A stretch of 44,106 nt of DNA from Monoraphidium neglectum (Eukaryota > Chlorophyta > Chlorophyceae > Sphaeropleales > Selenastraceae): the NCBI RefSeq assembly GCF_000611645.1, contig NW_014013569.1, forward strand, positions 5,872 to 49,977. Reading direction: 5' to 3'. Of the stretch, positions 12,001 to 21,654 are shown one piece after another. A program made the position numbers and the translations under genes. The notes beneath the pieces are model-generated. The model was not told where the DNA came from. It was given only the letters and a program-made list of their open reading frames with translations, and did not search any database. Position 1 is the stretch's first letter. Every line of letters begins with the position of its first letter.

Positions 12001-12961
12001 ACCTTGTCGTCAGGCCCAGGGAGTCTCTGATTTGTGCCCTCATTGCCCTCCGTTTTTCCGCCTTTTTTGTGTGCCGCGAAGCACTCACCAGCGCCCCCTG
12101 GCCCCAACTCTCTAGCAATCCAAACGCGCCCACTTCGCCGCCCGGCGTGCGCCGCACCGCCGCCGACCCCTTCATATCTGCGACGCCGCTGGACGCTGCC
12201 TGTCGCTCCACTGCACTGCCGGCGGCCGTGGGCGCGGCTCCCGCCGCAGCCTTGCCAGCCGCAGTGCTGCTGGGCTCTATGGCGGGGCCTCCAGCGCCAG
12301 AGGAGCTCACGGCGGCCCTGGAGCTCGCAAGAACGCCCTCCGCTGCGGGAAGCACACCGGCACGCTGTGAGGGTGGCCCGCTGCCCTTTGCGCCACGTGG
12401 GGTGTTGCAGCTGCTGGGCGGAGGGAGGCCTGCGCCAACCTGCGCCATGGGCCCTGCGATGCGCGGGCTGCGCGGGCTCTGGACCGCCGAGCCGCCTACC
12501 CCACTGCCAACCCCTCCTGGCGCTGCCGATAGCTGGCCTAGCGGCAGGGAAAGCTGGGCGGCGACGGATATGCGGCGCGCCTGCAGCCTTAGCTCCGTCT
12601 GAGGGTGGATGGGAGCGCGGCGGTGATGACTGTTGGGCCTCACCAAGCTTCGCGACAGAGTCTCTACACCCATGCATAAATTCCCTGATCAAAGTGTTTC
12701 CTCGCATAGGCGGATCTTCGCTGCGGCATGTTGCGCACCTGCACCGCATCCAGCTGTTGCTGCAGTGCATCACCCCTCTGTTCGCTGCGCTCCAGCTGCG
12801 CCCGGACGAGCGAGGCATCGATGGTGTTGATCAAGCGTAGAATAAATGTTGAAAAAGCACCAGATGACATCCAAGCTTTCGCGTACCTTCACGCTGAGCT
12901 GGGTGCAGACGTCCTGCAGCCCCAGGACGTCCTGGCTCAGCAGCGCCACTGCAGCCTCCAT
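9086..12961 (-). CDS. Coiled-coil protein, eight exons, ~944 residues
   Basis: Exons: 12961-12887, 12795-12739, 12598-12089, 11885-11727, 11552-11283, 11157-10940, 10764-10548, 10411-9086. The junction phases agree throughout (all 0 except one phase-2 junction). The ATG at 12959-12961 opens MEAAVALLSQDVLGLQDV. The donor after 11727 is GC (gcgaga), supported only by frame. Residues ~1-44 are coiled coil, ~45-214 a Ser/Pro/Ala-rich linker, and ~215-650 long heptad helices (RLEHDCAQASAAVSRLGAEL; LRRGLAALSGRTDASVQQL; VDLRRKLSKVRSDFDAALA). The last ~280 residues are low-complexity with a short Gln run. It may be a structural or flagella-associated protein; a resemblance to FAM81-like coiled-coil proteins crossed my mind but I cannot support it. 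It lies on the same strand as paralogues A and B, between them. Confidence 0.7.
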
Positions 12962-13715
12962 GTTCAGAATTGCAACACACGAATGTGCCGCCCGGAGCAG
13001 CGTGCAACGTGCAGTCTGATCTGCATTCCGAGTTGGGCTTTGACCGGGCAGTGCTTATGTAACTAGTCGGTTGCATGTGCCCTCTGAGCATCACGCAGTG
13101 ATACTGAAGGTTATTGTTGCACAAAGAACGTGGTGATACTCAGCGGCTCACTTTGACCATCACGTGCACAGTGGAGGAGGACGTTCACCCAGAGCCAGGA
13201 TTTCAAGCGGCCCGGGGATGGGGGGATGGGGTGGGGGGTGCCCCCACGTGGGGCGCTAGTTTGCACAGGCGGCGGGCGCGTGGGGGCCGCTGGGGGGCTC
13301 AGATAGGTTGTGTGAGGGGGGGGTGGGGGCAGGGCAACGGCTAGGAAAGGAAATAATGCTGGTGCTAGCTGCCAGGAAGTGAACAAGGTTCCGCAACTGC
13401 AGGGATTTCGCGTTTTAGAATACAGCAAATGTGGGCTTACACGGGCGCCGGTTTGCATATCATGAAATAACGGCAGAGAAACAGGGCAGGGGGTGTTCTA
13501 CATCCATAATGGCTGTACAATGAATCTGCAATAAGCAGGCAGTGCGACATGACTGTTGAAATTTTGTGTGCACGTCATTGCGGGTGGTGTGGTTGGTCAG
13601 CAAAACGCCTCGTGCGGATGTGCTTCTGCAGTGTCATGACATTGTGTAATCGGTAACATTGTTGCCGGGGATGTCTTTCAAGCGGCGGGGGGGGGGGGGG
13701 AGATAGCCCCGGCGG
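12962..13715. other. Region upstream of the coiled-coil gene, before the gap
   Basis: No supported gene. It contains G/GGGG-rich DNA at 13215-13340 and a 14-nt G run at 13687-13700, immediately before the assembly gap. The promoter of the coiled-coil gene should lie in the first few hundred bases, but I see no recognisable box. Confidence 0.45.
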
Positions 13716-14079
13716 NNNNNNNNNNNNNNNNNNNNNNNNNNNNNNNNNNNNNNNNNNNNNNNNNNNNNNNNNNNNNNNNNNNNNNNNNNNNNNNNNNNNN
13801 NNNNNNNNNNNNNNNNNNNNNNNNNNNNNNNNNNNNNNNNNNNNNNNNNNNNNNNNNNNNNNNNNNNNNNNNNNNNNNNNNNNNNNNNNNNNNNNNNNNN
13901 NNNNNNNNNNNNNNNNNNNNNNNNNNNNNNNNNNNNNNNNNNNNNNNNNNNNNNNNNNNNNNNNNNNNNNNNNNNNNNNNNNNNNNNNNNNNNNNNNNNN
14001 NNNNNNNNNNNNNNNNNNNNNNNNNNNNNNNNNNNNNNNNNNNNNNNNNNNNNNNNNNNNNNNNNNNNNNNNNNNNNNN
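13716..14079. other. Assembly gap of 364 N
   Basis: Undetermined bases. The 13 bases on the left (13703-13715) are the same as the 13 bases on the right (14080-14092), atagccccggcgg, so the two contig ends may overlap. Confidence 0.99.
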
Positions 14080-14265
14080 ATAGCCCCGGCGGCGGGGCGC
14101 GCCGGGGTCGGCGGTTCGGGAGGTCGCAGCGGTTGGCTCAAGGGTGGGCCGGGGGAAGGACGCCAGGGCGGGAGGAAGGTGGTGTCAACGTAGCACAAGC
14201 AGCAACTGCTCATCAGTTCTTGAACCACCAACGGAGGGACAGCGAAAACATTGCCACAAGCTTAC

Positions 14266-17200
14266 TTAACGATCTTGGCACAGGTGAATGCAGGGGCAGC
14301 ATAGGCCATTTGGGCATTGCGCCGCACTCTTGTGGCGGCAGACAGGTGGGCACTGGCCCACACCCCATGCACGCGGCATGAGCTCCACCCCGATGAGATA
14401 CAGGCTGGCTTGGAATACCGTCACCAGTCCCTTGCTCGCGATGTTGTCCCTAATGAAACCGGCCAGAGCCACACCAGACGCTGCTGCCTGCAGTGGGGGT
14501 GAACGCACGGTGGCAGGGAGGTGACGAGCTGAGGAGCGGTCAAGGGATGATAACGGGGCAGGCACAGGCGATAGGGAGGTGCGATAGAGGTCAGGAGGGA
14601 GGGGAGAATCTAAAGCCAGCAGCAAAACGCATTCCGCTTCCTAAAAAACAGGCGGGTGCAGCTGTTAACGCAACTTGGAACTGCTGCAACCCACCCACCT
14701 CGCGGCACTGGGGAATATCCTCCAGGGCCCCAGCAGCCATGGCGAGGCTCAGACGAGGGACCCCTGTGTGCGCCGTTGCCATGCGTAGCCGCGCGACACA
14801 CTGCTCTGCTAGCGCATCCTGTATAGCGCCCACCCGCGCCCCTGCACCACCCTGGTTGGCAACTGTGCGGCTGGGGCCGTGTCTGAAGTTGGCAGGTGTG
14901 CTGCTGAGGCTGCCTTGCAGAGTAACCTGGCCCGGGGCAGCGGTGTTGGCTGTCGCGTCGCTGCTTTGCCGCGACATCGTATCGGCAGGTGCCTGTGCTG
15001 CAAGCCTGCTGCCGCTCCCCAACCCCTCCTCCGGGGCCATGGAATCAGCGTTGCGGCGCCGTGCGATGTCCGCAAATGAAGGTGACAGGCATGCTTTGCT
15101 GCTCTGAACACCTTCCTGGACCTGCTCAAGCAGTTTGCTGGCCTGGCTGTCTGCAAGGCTGCCTGCTACACTCTGCACCGTGCACTTGGATTTGGCGTCC
15201 CGGTCTAGCGCATCTTCGCCAGCACCGTTTTCCGCTGCCGCGCCGCCTTGGCAACTCTCATCATCCAAGCTAGCCAGCAGCGCTGTCTCCTCCTCATCCC
15301 AAGGTGGAAGGCTGAGCACTGCTTCAGACACACGCGTGCTTGCCTGCTCAACACTGGAAACACCTGGCTGTTTGAGATGATGGCGTTGGTATGTGCCGCT
15401 GTGGTGATACTGCCTCCAATGCTGCTGCTGCTGCTGCTCCAGCTGCTCCTGCTCCAGCTGCTCCAGCTGCTCCTGCTCCAGCTGCTCCTGCCCCTGCTGC
15501 AGCTGCACGGTGGAGTGCTTGTGAACGTCCGCAGTCTCCAAGACCAGGTCCAAAACAAGAGATGAACCCGGCAACCTGCCCACCATGCTGGGTGTAGCAA
15601 AGTGCTCCTCTCCTGTTGGGGACCGCACCACCACCAGCGCGTCAGAATCAAAATGCGCCACCGCAAGCAGCTCAAATCGCTCGTACAGCTGCGATCAATG
15701 CGGTTGTAGGAGCAGCAGGTGTTTTGTTTGGACTTGCGGCCTGACAAAGTGAGAAGCAAGGTGCTGTTAAGCATGCTGAGCACAGCCTGCAGCGTCACAA
15801 CAACAGCAAGGAGGTTGCAGCCACCCAAAAGCATGCCTGTCACCCATGCTGCGCACCTGGCTATATAGATGCATGGATGCTGAGAGCAGCCGGCCCACAG
15901 CACTGACAGGCACCATGCCTTCAGCCTTCACTTCCCTCAGGACTCGCCCCTCCAGCCATGCTGCCTCCCAACGCAGCAGGTCATGAGACAGCAGTGCCGC
16001 GCGCCACCCGACAGCCAGCGCAGCTGCTGCAGGCATGATGCCGGGCACCATGCGGACTGCGGTGCAGTGGTGCGCGATGAAGGCTGCCAACGCGCTCACG
16101 CCGGCGACAGCGCCGCTGCTGGCGACGTGTGTGCTGCTTTCGCTACATGCCGCAGCCGCCGCTGCGGAAGCAGCCTGCTGCACATACCCCTGCACCGCTG
16201 GTGGCAGAGTACCCCAAAGCACGCTGAGTGCAATAGGCACTTGCTGCCCCGATCTGGTCCAGTATGTGTGCATCGAGCTGAACTGGTTTGAAAGGAGCGT
16301 CTCTTGCCATCTGTCGCCGCTCACGGCGCACATTGTAGCAAGAGACACCAGGAGCTCTGACAGGTCACGACGGCTGGCGTCACTGGTGACCTCTGGCGGG
16401 AAGTGGTCGCACAGCCGCACCTCCTCAGGCACCAGGCACTCCCAGTGGCGCGTGCTGGCGTGCGCCCAGCAATGAACCGTGCAATGGGCGGACACTGCCC
16501 GTGCTCCGTCCATAACAAGACCTGCGCCTCCATCGTCGCTGCTGTTGCCGCCGCCTGCACCGTCCCCCCTGCCGCTGCGTGTTGTATTGGGTCTCATATT
16601 TGGGCTGCATGGCAGGCGCGCGTCAGCGCTGCCCTCCTCCTCCAAGATCATATCAGATGCGGCTGGACGTGGCGCTTGGGGTGACGGTGACTGCCTCTTT
16701 GCCCCCTGCATGCTGGAGCACCGCTCATGTCGTTGCAATTGCTCCGCACTGGTGTCTGCAGGGTGGAACATACGCGCTCTCTTTTTTATGCATGTCTGTT
16801 GTGTGGGCGGGACGTCGCCTGGGCAGCAGGTGGCCGCCGGCGTTGGACATGTGTGCTGCAGTTCCGCAACCTCACCAAAATCCTGCTGCTGCTGCTGCTG
16901 CTGCTGCTCCTCCTCATCCGGCTGCTCCTCGTCCTGCTGCCCCTCCTGCTGGTCCTCCTGCTGCTCCTGCTGTTTCTGGTGCTGCTTCGCGCCTTCTAAA
17001 TTGCGCAGCTGGCCCTCCCATCCTGGCGGATTGCACCATGCTTGTGTCTGCGGGGCCAGCTCCGTCTGCTCCAGATCCTGTAGCTGCTGCAGCAGGGCCT
17101 GTAGTGCAACAGGATCTGGCGGCTGACAACGCACTGCCGTCACAGCGTGCAACAGAGGCAGCGCCGCAGCGCGGCTCGCTTGAGTCACTACTGCGCCCTC

Positions 17201-17959
17201 GCTTTTGCTGCCAGGGTCGGCGCGTAGCAGTGCCACAGCCTCACCCAGCGAAACCCCGACCTGCTGCATCAGGGCCGACAGCTCCGCCAGCGGCTGCTGC
17301 AGCAGCGCCAGCTTGGCCAGGCGCAGGGCAACCAGCACGCATGACGCGCGGTCCCCCAGGTGCGCGCCACCGCCATAGTCACCGACGACAGCGCTGCTGC
17401 TGCCACCGCCGCCCGCATGATACAACTTCTCCGCCTGTCTGAACGCTGTCAGCGCCGCCGACCACACCATCGGTGCTGCTGCTGCCAGGCCGCTCTGGCT
17501 GAGCAGCCGGCTGAGAGGCACAGGCACCGGCTCGCCCGGCCACAGGCGCAGCAGCGTTGCCTCCCGGTCGATCGAGCCTGAGCCCAGGGATGTTGGGTGC
17601 AGGGCTGCTCCAAGGAATTGTGCAGGTTGCTTGGCTGCGTTGTTCACACCCGTCTGTCTGACGTGCTTGGGAGCGAGCTGGCAGTCAACACGTTTCTTTG
17701 GCATGTCTGAATGTACCACCAGGACAGCAGATCCAAAAGCCTCAAACTCACCATCACGCGTAGTGTCCAGTTGCTTGACCGCCACCACACTGCGCAGCGC
17801 CACGCTGCCGTCCCAGTTGAGGCATCCCACCACAGCACCCTCGATCGACCCCTCGGAAGCGAGCTCTGGCGACAGCTGCCGCAGCCGGTGCGCCGCCAGC
17901 AGCAACATTTCGACCTCGTGGGCGCAGCAAAACAGCAGCTGCAAGTGGCCGTCACTCGC
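14266..17959 (-). CDS. CCCH zinc-finger, Gln/Glu-rich protein, paralogue B
   Basis: Exons: 17959-17752, 17577-15857, 15688-14699, 14640-14266 (stop TAA at 14266-14268); phases 1, 0, 0 as in A and C; at least 1,097 residues. There is no ATG in the first of these exons; an upstream exon is described separately. N-terminal motif LQLLFCCAHEVEMLLLAAHR then SPELASEGSIEGAVVGCLN. The helical middle domain contains RDLSELLVSLATMCAV and ALSVLWGTLPPAVQGYV, then SMHLYSQ|LYERFELLAVAHFD across the junction. Low-complexity parts are QQEDQQEGQQDEEQPDEEEQ and a QEQLEQEQLEQ repeat. The block VPRLSLAMAAGALED precedes the last intron, which has a clear branch-point-like gttaac and a poly-T acceptor. The last exon carries the CCCH finger. 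No TGTAA is seen before the gap. RNA binding is inferred from the finger only. Confidence 0.7.
14284..14340 (-). other. CCCH zinc finger in paralogue B
   Basis: The last exon encodes CRHKSAAQCPNGLCCPCIH, spacing C-X7-C-X5-C-X3-H, five residues from the end. It has extra cysteines at spacer positions, so which ones bind zinc is not certain. Confidence 0.75.
15421..15500 (-). repeat. Gln/Glu/Leu repeat in paralogue B
   Basis: CAG-rich DNA with the unit CAGCTGGAGCAG encodes QEQLEQEQLEQLEQ followed by a short Gln run. It would form a short charged coiled coil. Confidence 0.85.
16882..16990 (-). repeat. Gln/Glu-rich CAG tract in paralogue B exon 2
   Basis: The encoded segment runs from KQQEQQEDQQEGQQ to a Gln-8 run. 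It occupies the position of the much longer poly-Gln of paralogue A, just after the conserved ALQALLQQLQ helix. Confidence 0.85.
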
Positions 17960-18134
17960 CTGCGCCACGAGCCAGTTGTCCAGAAAGTGTCAAGAATTTG
18001 AGCCAAAAAATGCTGTTGTTAGCATGGGATTACCACGCTGCCCGAGCAACACGAAACATAGTAGTCTGATCATCTGAGTCAGCACCCGCCAGCGCCGGGC
18101 GCTCCGTGCGGGCAAAGGGGTGCCCTGCGCTTGC

Positions 18135-18234
18135 CTGATAAACCAGCTCCTCCATGACTTCAAGAGCACAGGCGCTATCACTTGCGGAGTATCTCTTGCG
18201 ACTTTCACTGTCACGCGTGCCACGCCCGCGACTC
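18135..18234 (-). CDS. Candidate upstream exon of paralogue B
   Basis: This 100-nt exon starts after ..caccacag and reads SRGRGTRDSESRKRYSASDS then EVMEELVYQ. It ends at a GC donor (CAG|gcaagc) in phase 0. Joining it to 17959 (acceptor ..gcgcag) gives EELVYQ|ASDGHLQ, which matches EDELGLQ|GLVLASDANL in paralogue C. Its in-frame ATG at 18156 (MEELVYQ) could be the start. If translation starts further up, the exon begins in phase 2. Confidence 0.45.
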
Positions 18235-18340
18235 CTGTGGTGCAACGGTCGTGCATTCAAAATTGTAAGAGTTTGGGGGCTTACCATAAGTCCTTGAAAG
18301 CATTGTACGTGTGATTTGAAACGTCAGCATGCCCGTACAC

Positions 18341-18640
18341 CGACAGTCTTGGACATGCCGGTAGACGTCGAGCCATTGATCAGTAGTATCATAAAACGTA
18401 TAGCATGTAAGATTGTACAAGCCTTCATCCGCATCAGCAATCGCCAGCGACCTCGGCTCATCGGCGTGGGCCAAGCTGCTGATGGGTTGCACATGTGCGA
18501 CAGTGTCGCTGTGTTCCAGCAACACGTACACCACGACAGCGAGGTTGCTGACTCCGTGCTTTGAATAGTCGTCCGTCCACTTGCCTGCACAACCATGCGC
18601 AGCACATGCAGAGACTGCCCTTTCAGGCGGCCAACACCAG
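18341..18640 (-). CDS. Possible further 5' exon of paralogue B, or a separate small gene
   Basis: The minus-strand frame reads WTDDYSKHGVSNLAVVVYVL, then PISSLAHADEPRSLAIADAD, then DTTDQWLDVYRHVQDCR. It ends at a gtgtac donor (phase 2) that fits the phase of the exon at 18234. Composition is protein-like and not low-complexity. I find no start ATG close by and no family I recognise. It lies in the ~700 nt between the end of paralogue C and paralogue B. Confidence 0.3.
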
Positions 18641-18727
18641 CTCGAGCTGGGCCTGAGAAGCTGGCAAATGTAACGGAAGCACCGCACCCCGCGCACTCTC
18701 ACAAACACAAGCGTGGCCACATACATT

Positions 18728-18732
18728 ACAGA
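18728..18732 (-). terminator. Polyadenylation signal of paralogue C
   Basis: TTACA on the plus strand (TGTAA on the gene strand), 215 nt after the stop codon of paralogue C. Confidence 0.4.
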
Positions 18733-18946
18733 GGAAGTGTTGCCACCGGCCCCTGCTGTTGATGATGCAGTTGTTTGAAGCCTATTGCGTGCGGTCCTTG
18801 TGTGTCGGTGCTCAGGCACGCCCGCTTGCCCCCCAGACATACGAACGGATTGAATTCCACAACTCTCATTTCTTATCATCAGATATACACCGCGCCGCCA
18901 GCGCGGGCGCCGCCGAGTTGACCACCGGCGCTTTGCCGAGGGCAGG

Positions 18947-21623
18947 TCACCTCGCATGAGCATACTTGCAGTTGGTGCCATAGCGACACCAACCGTTACG
19001 CCAGAAGAAGTCGCACTGCTTGGCCCCATAGGTGGTGCCGCTCGACCCGCTGGGGCCTGCGCCCCCTGGCAGCAGCTCCACCCACGTGTCTCTGCCGTGG
19101 AGGGTGAGGCACAGCTGGTCGCCCAGGTGGCGCACCAGGAAGTCCACCAGCGGCAGGCCCTGCGCCTGGCCGTCGTGGTTCATTGGTGGGGTGCCATCAA
19201 CGGTGCCATCAACGGTCAGGGTCGTTATTCAAAGGAGGGGTGCCATCAACGGTCGTCAGGGGTGGGGGGCACGGCCCAAGAACAAGGGCTGCATTGCATG
19301 GGGTGGCCGTGACCACGCACATCGCGCCCACGTGCCCCGCAAAAGCAGGCCCGCACCCCGCCAGCGGATCCGGTGTGCTGCCAAGGGCTGGCAGGCGTCA
19401 CCCAGCGTCCTGGGACCCACCTTGGCCTCCGCCAGCAGCGCTGCCGGCACAAGGCACTGCAGAACGCTCAGCTCAATGCGCGGCCGCTGCTGCACTTCCA
19501 TATGGCCGCGCATGGCCACCATCGTCTCATCCAGCACGCCTTGCAGGTGCGCAGCTGGCACAAACAGGGTTGGCCCGGCCCCGGCCCGGTGCCCCTCGCT
19601 GGAGCTGGCGGCGCCGCCGACCTCGGTTGGGGGTCCGGTCAGAGGCCTGAGCCGCCCAAACACGTTGCCGCTGCCCTGGCGTGAGGGCGGCGCAGGAGAA
19701 GACGGCTCGGCCGGGGCGCCTGCCGGGCTGAAGAGGCGCTCGCGCCCGCTTGGCTGCCGCACTGGTGGCTGGGCCGCCGCTTGCATCGTTGAGACAGATG
19801 CTGCAGGCTGCCCGAAGCGACGCCACCCAATATTGGCGAGCACGACGGCATCGGGGTCTGGCATTGAGGGGGCACTGCCCGTGGGCGGGCCAGCGCGGGC
19901 CTGAGTGCGGCCGTCGCCCCCTGCAGCTGCTGCTGCAGGCGCGGCCTGCGCGTTGCGATTGGGTCTGCTGATGCCGGCGCGATCGTCAGGGTCATCATCG
20001 TCCCTGACGAGGCTGCGTCCGCGCTTCCTGCCAAGAGCTGGCTCTCCCCGGCTGCGGCTGCGGCTGCGCCCACGCTTGCTGCCAAGAGCAGGCTCGGCTC
20101 GGCCGCGGCTGAGGCTGCGCCCGCGCTTGCTGCCCGAAGCCTGCTCTCCTCGGCTGCGGCCGCGGCTGCGGCTGCGCCCGCGCTTTTGGCCAAGTTCGGG
20201 CTCTTCCCGGCTGCGGCTGCGGCTTCGGCTGCGCCTGCGCTTGCTGCGAGGCACCGGGCTGTGCCCGTCAACCTTCCCACCGCCACCGCTGGCGCTGCCG
20301 ATGCGCTCGCCGTCCCGCGTGGCGCCGTGCCCGCAGCCCTCCGTGCCAATCGCGCCTTGCTCGCGCCAGTAGCCCAAGCTCACGAGGCCGGGCAAGTCCG
20401 GCCGTGTGGCCAGGACGCGCAGCCCTCCTGCCCTAAACTTGTCCTCGCACTCCGCCGGCGCAAGCAGCACCGCCTTCACGTCAGGGCGCGCCATGACGAC
20501 GACAGCGCCAGGGTCAAAGTTGGCTCTGGCGAATTCGACATCGTTTTGGTAGAGCTGCGGGGAGTGAGGGGGGGGGAGGGGCAGGGGAAGGGGGCGTTGC
20601 CGTGCGCGTCAGGGTCTGTGATGTTTCGGGAAAGGGCGAAGGGCGCGCAAGGCGCTTGTGGACCGGCAGCGTTCGCCGGCATGGCGGCCGCGAAGTCCCG
20701 TCCGCCTTGAAGCGAGCCGCCACGTCCACTTCGTGTGCCCACCCCGCGCGCCGGCAAGCAACGGTCCGCTTGCGGGGTCCTCGCGGCCCCTCGTGCCACG
20801 GCATGTGTGTGTAAAACCGCACCTGCATGTACGGCAGGAGGGCGGCCGGTGCCAGCCGCCGCATGCCCTCCCCTGCATTGACCCCGACGCCCCTGCGCAG
20901 CGCCTCAGCCAGCACGTCGCCCTGCAGGTTGCGCACCAACCGCTTGAACAGGCGCTGCTTCAGGAGGTCCGACAGCCAGTGCCGCGACAGCACCGCCCAC
21001 GGCCCGGCCTCCTTCACTGCTGCATCTGATGTCCCCGCGCCTGCCCCAGCAGCAGCCTTCGCGCCCTCTACTGCCGCAGGCGCTCCCCCCGCGCCCGACT
21101 CCGGCCAAACCAGCAGAACAGCTGGGCAGCGCTTGCGGATGAACGCCGCAAGGGCAGACACTTTGCCGCCCCCACCGCCTGCAGAACCGCCTGCGCCCTC
21201 CCGCTCAGCAAACGCCAGCACTTTGGGGTCCAGCTGCTGGCGCAGGTCCGCAAGCGCCACCCTTGCGCCCACGCAGTGCGCAGCGCCGCTCGCGTCGAGC
21301 CGCTCAACGTCGGGGGTGGTGCTGGATGCGAGCGCCAGCGCGATCATGAGCTCGGCAAGGCAGCTGCGGTCCGCTGAGGCGTCGGCGCCTGCGGGAAACC
21401 CGCCGCCGCCCAGGCTGGGGCGCCGACGCTCGCCCAGGCTGCCGCTGGGCAACGGCGGGGCCACGGGGGCCGCCGCGTGGCTCCTGGAAGGCGGCGGGCC
21501 TTCGTCCCGGCGGCTGTCTTCGCGTCCCTCTTGCTGCTGGCTGCTGATTGGAGGTTGCAACCCCTTCTTGCGATTGTCTTGCTTGTTCCGATTTTGGGAA
21601 GGGCTTTGTTGCTCTGTGCGTCC

Positions 21624-21654
<31 letters not shown>

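Noticed and set aside
18211..19029. Unspliced 272-codon minus-strand gene between B and C
   Set aside because: Its first half runs through the last exon of paralogue C in another frame, and its end crosses a likely intron. Only the 18341-18640 part looks protein-like.
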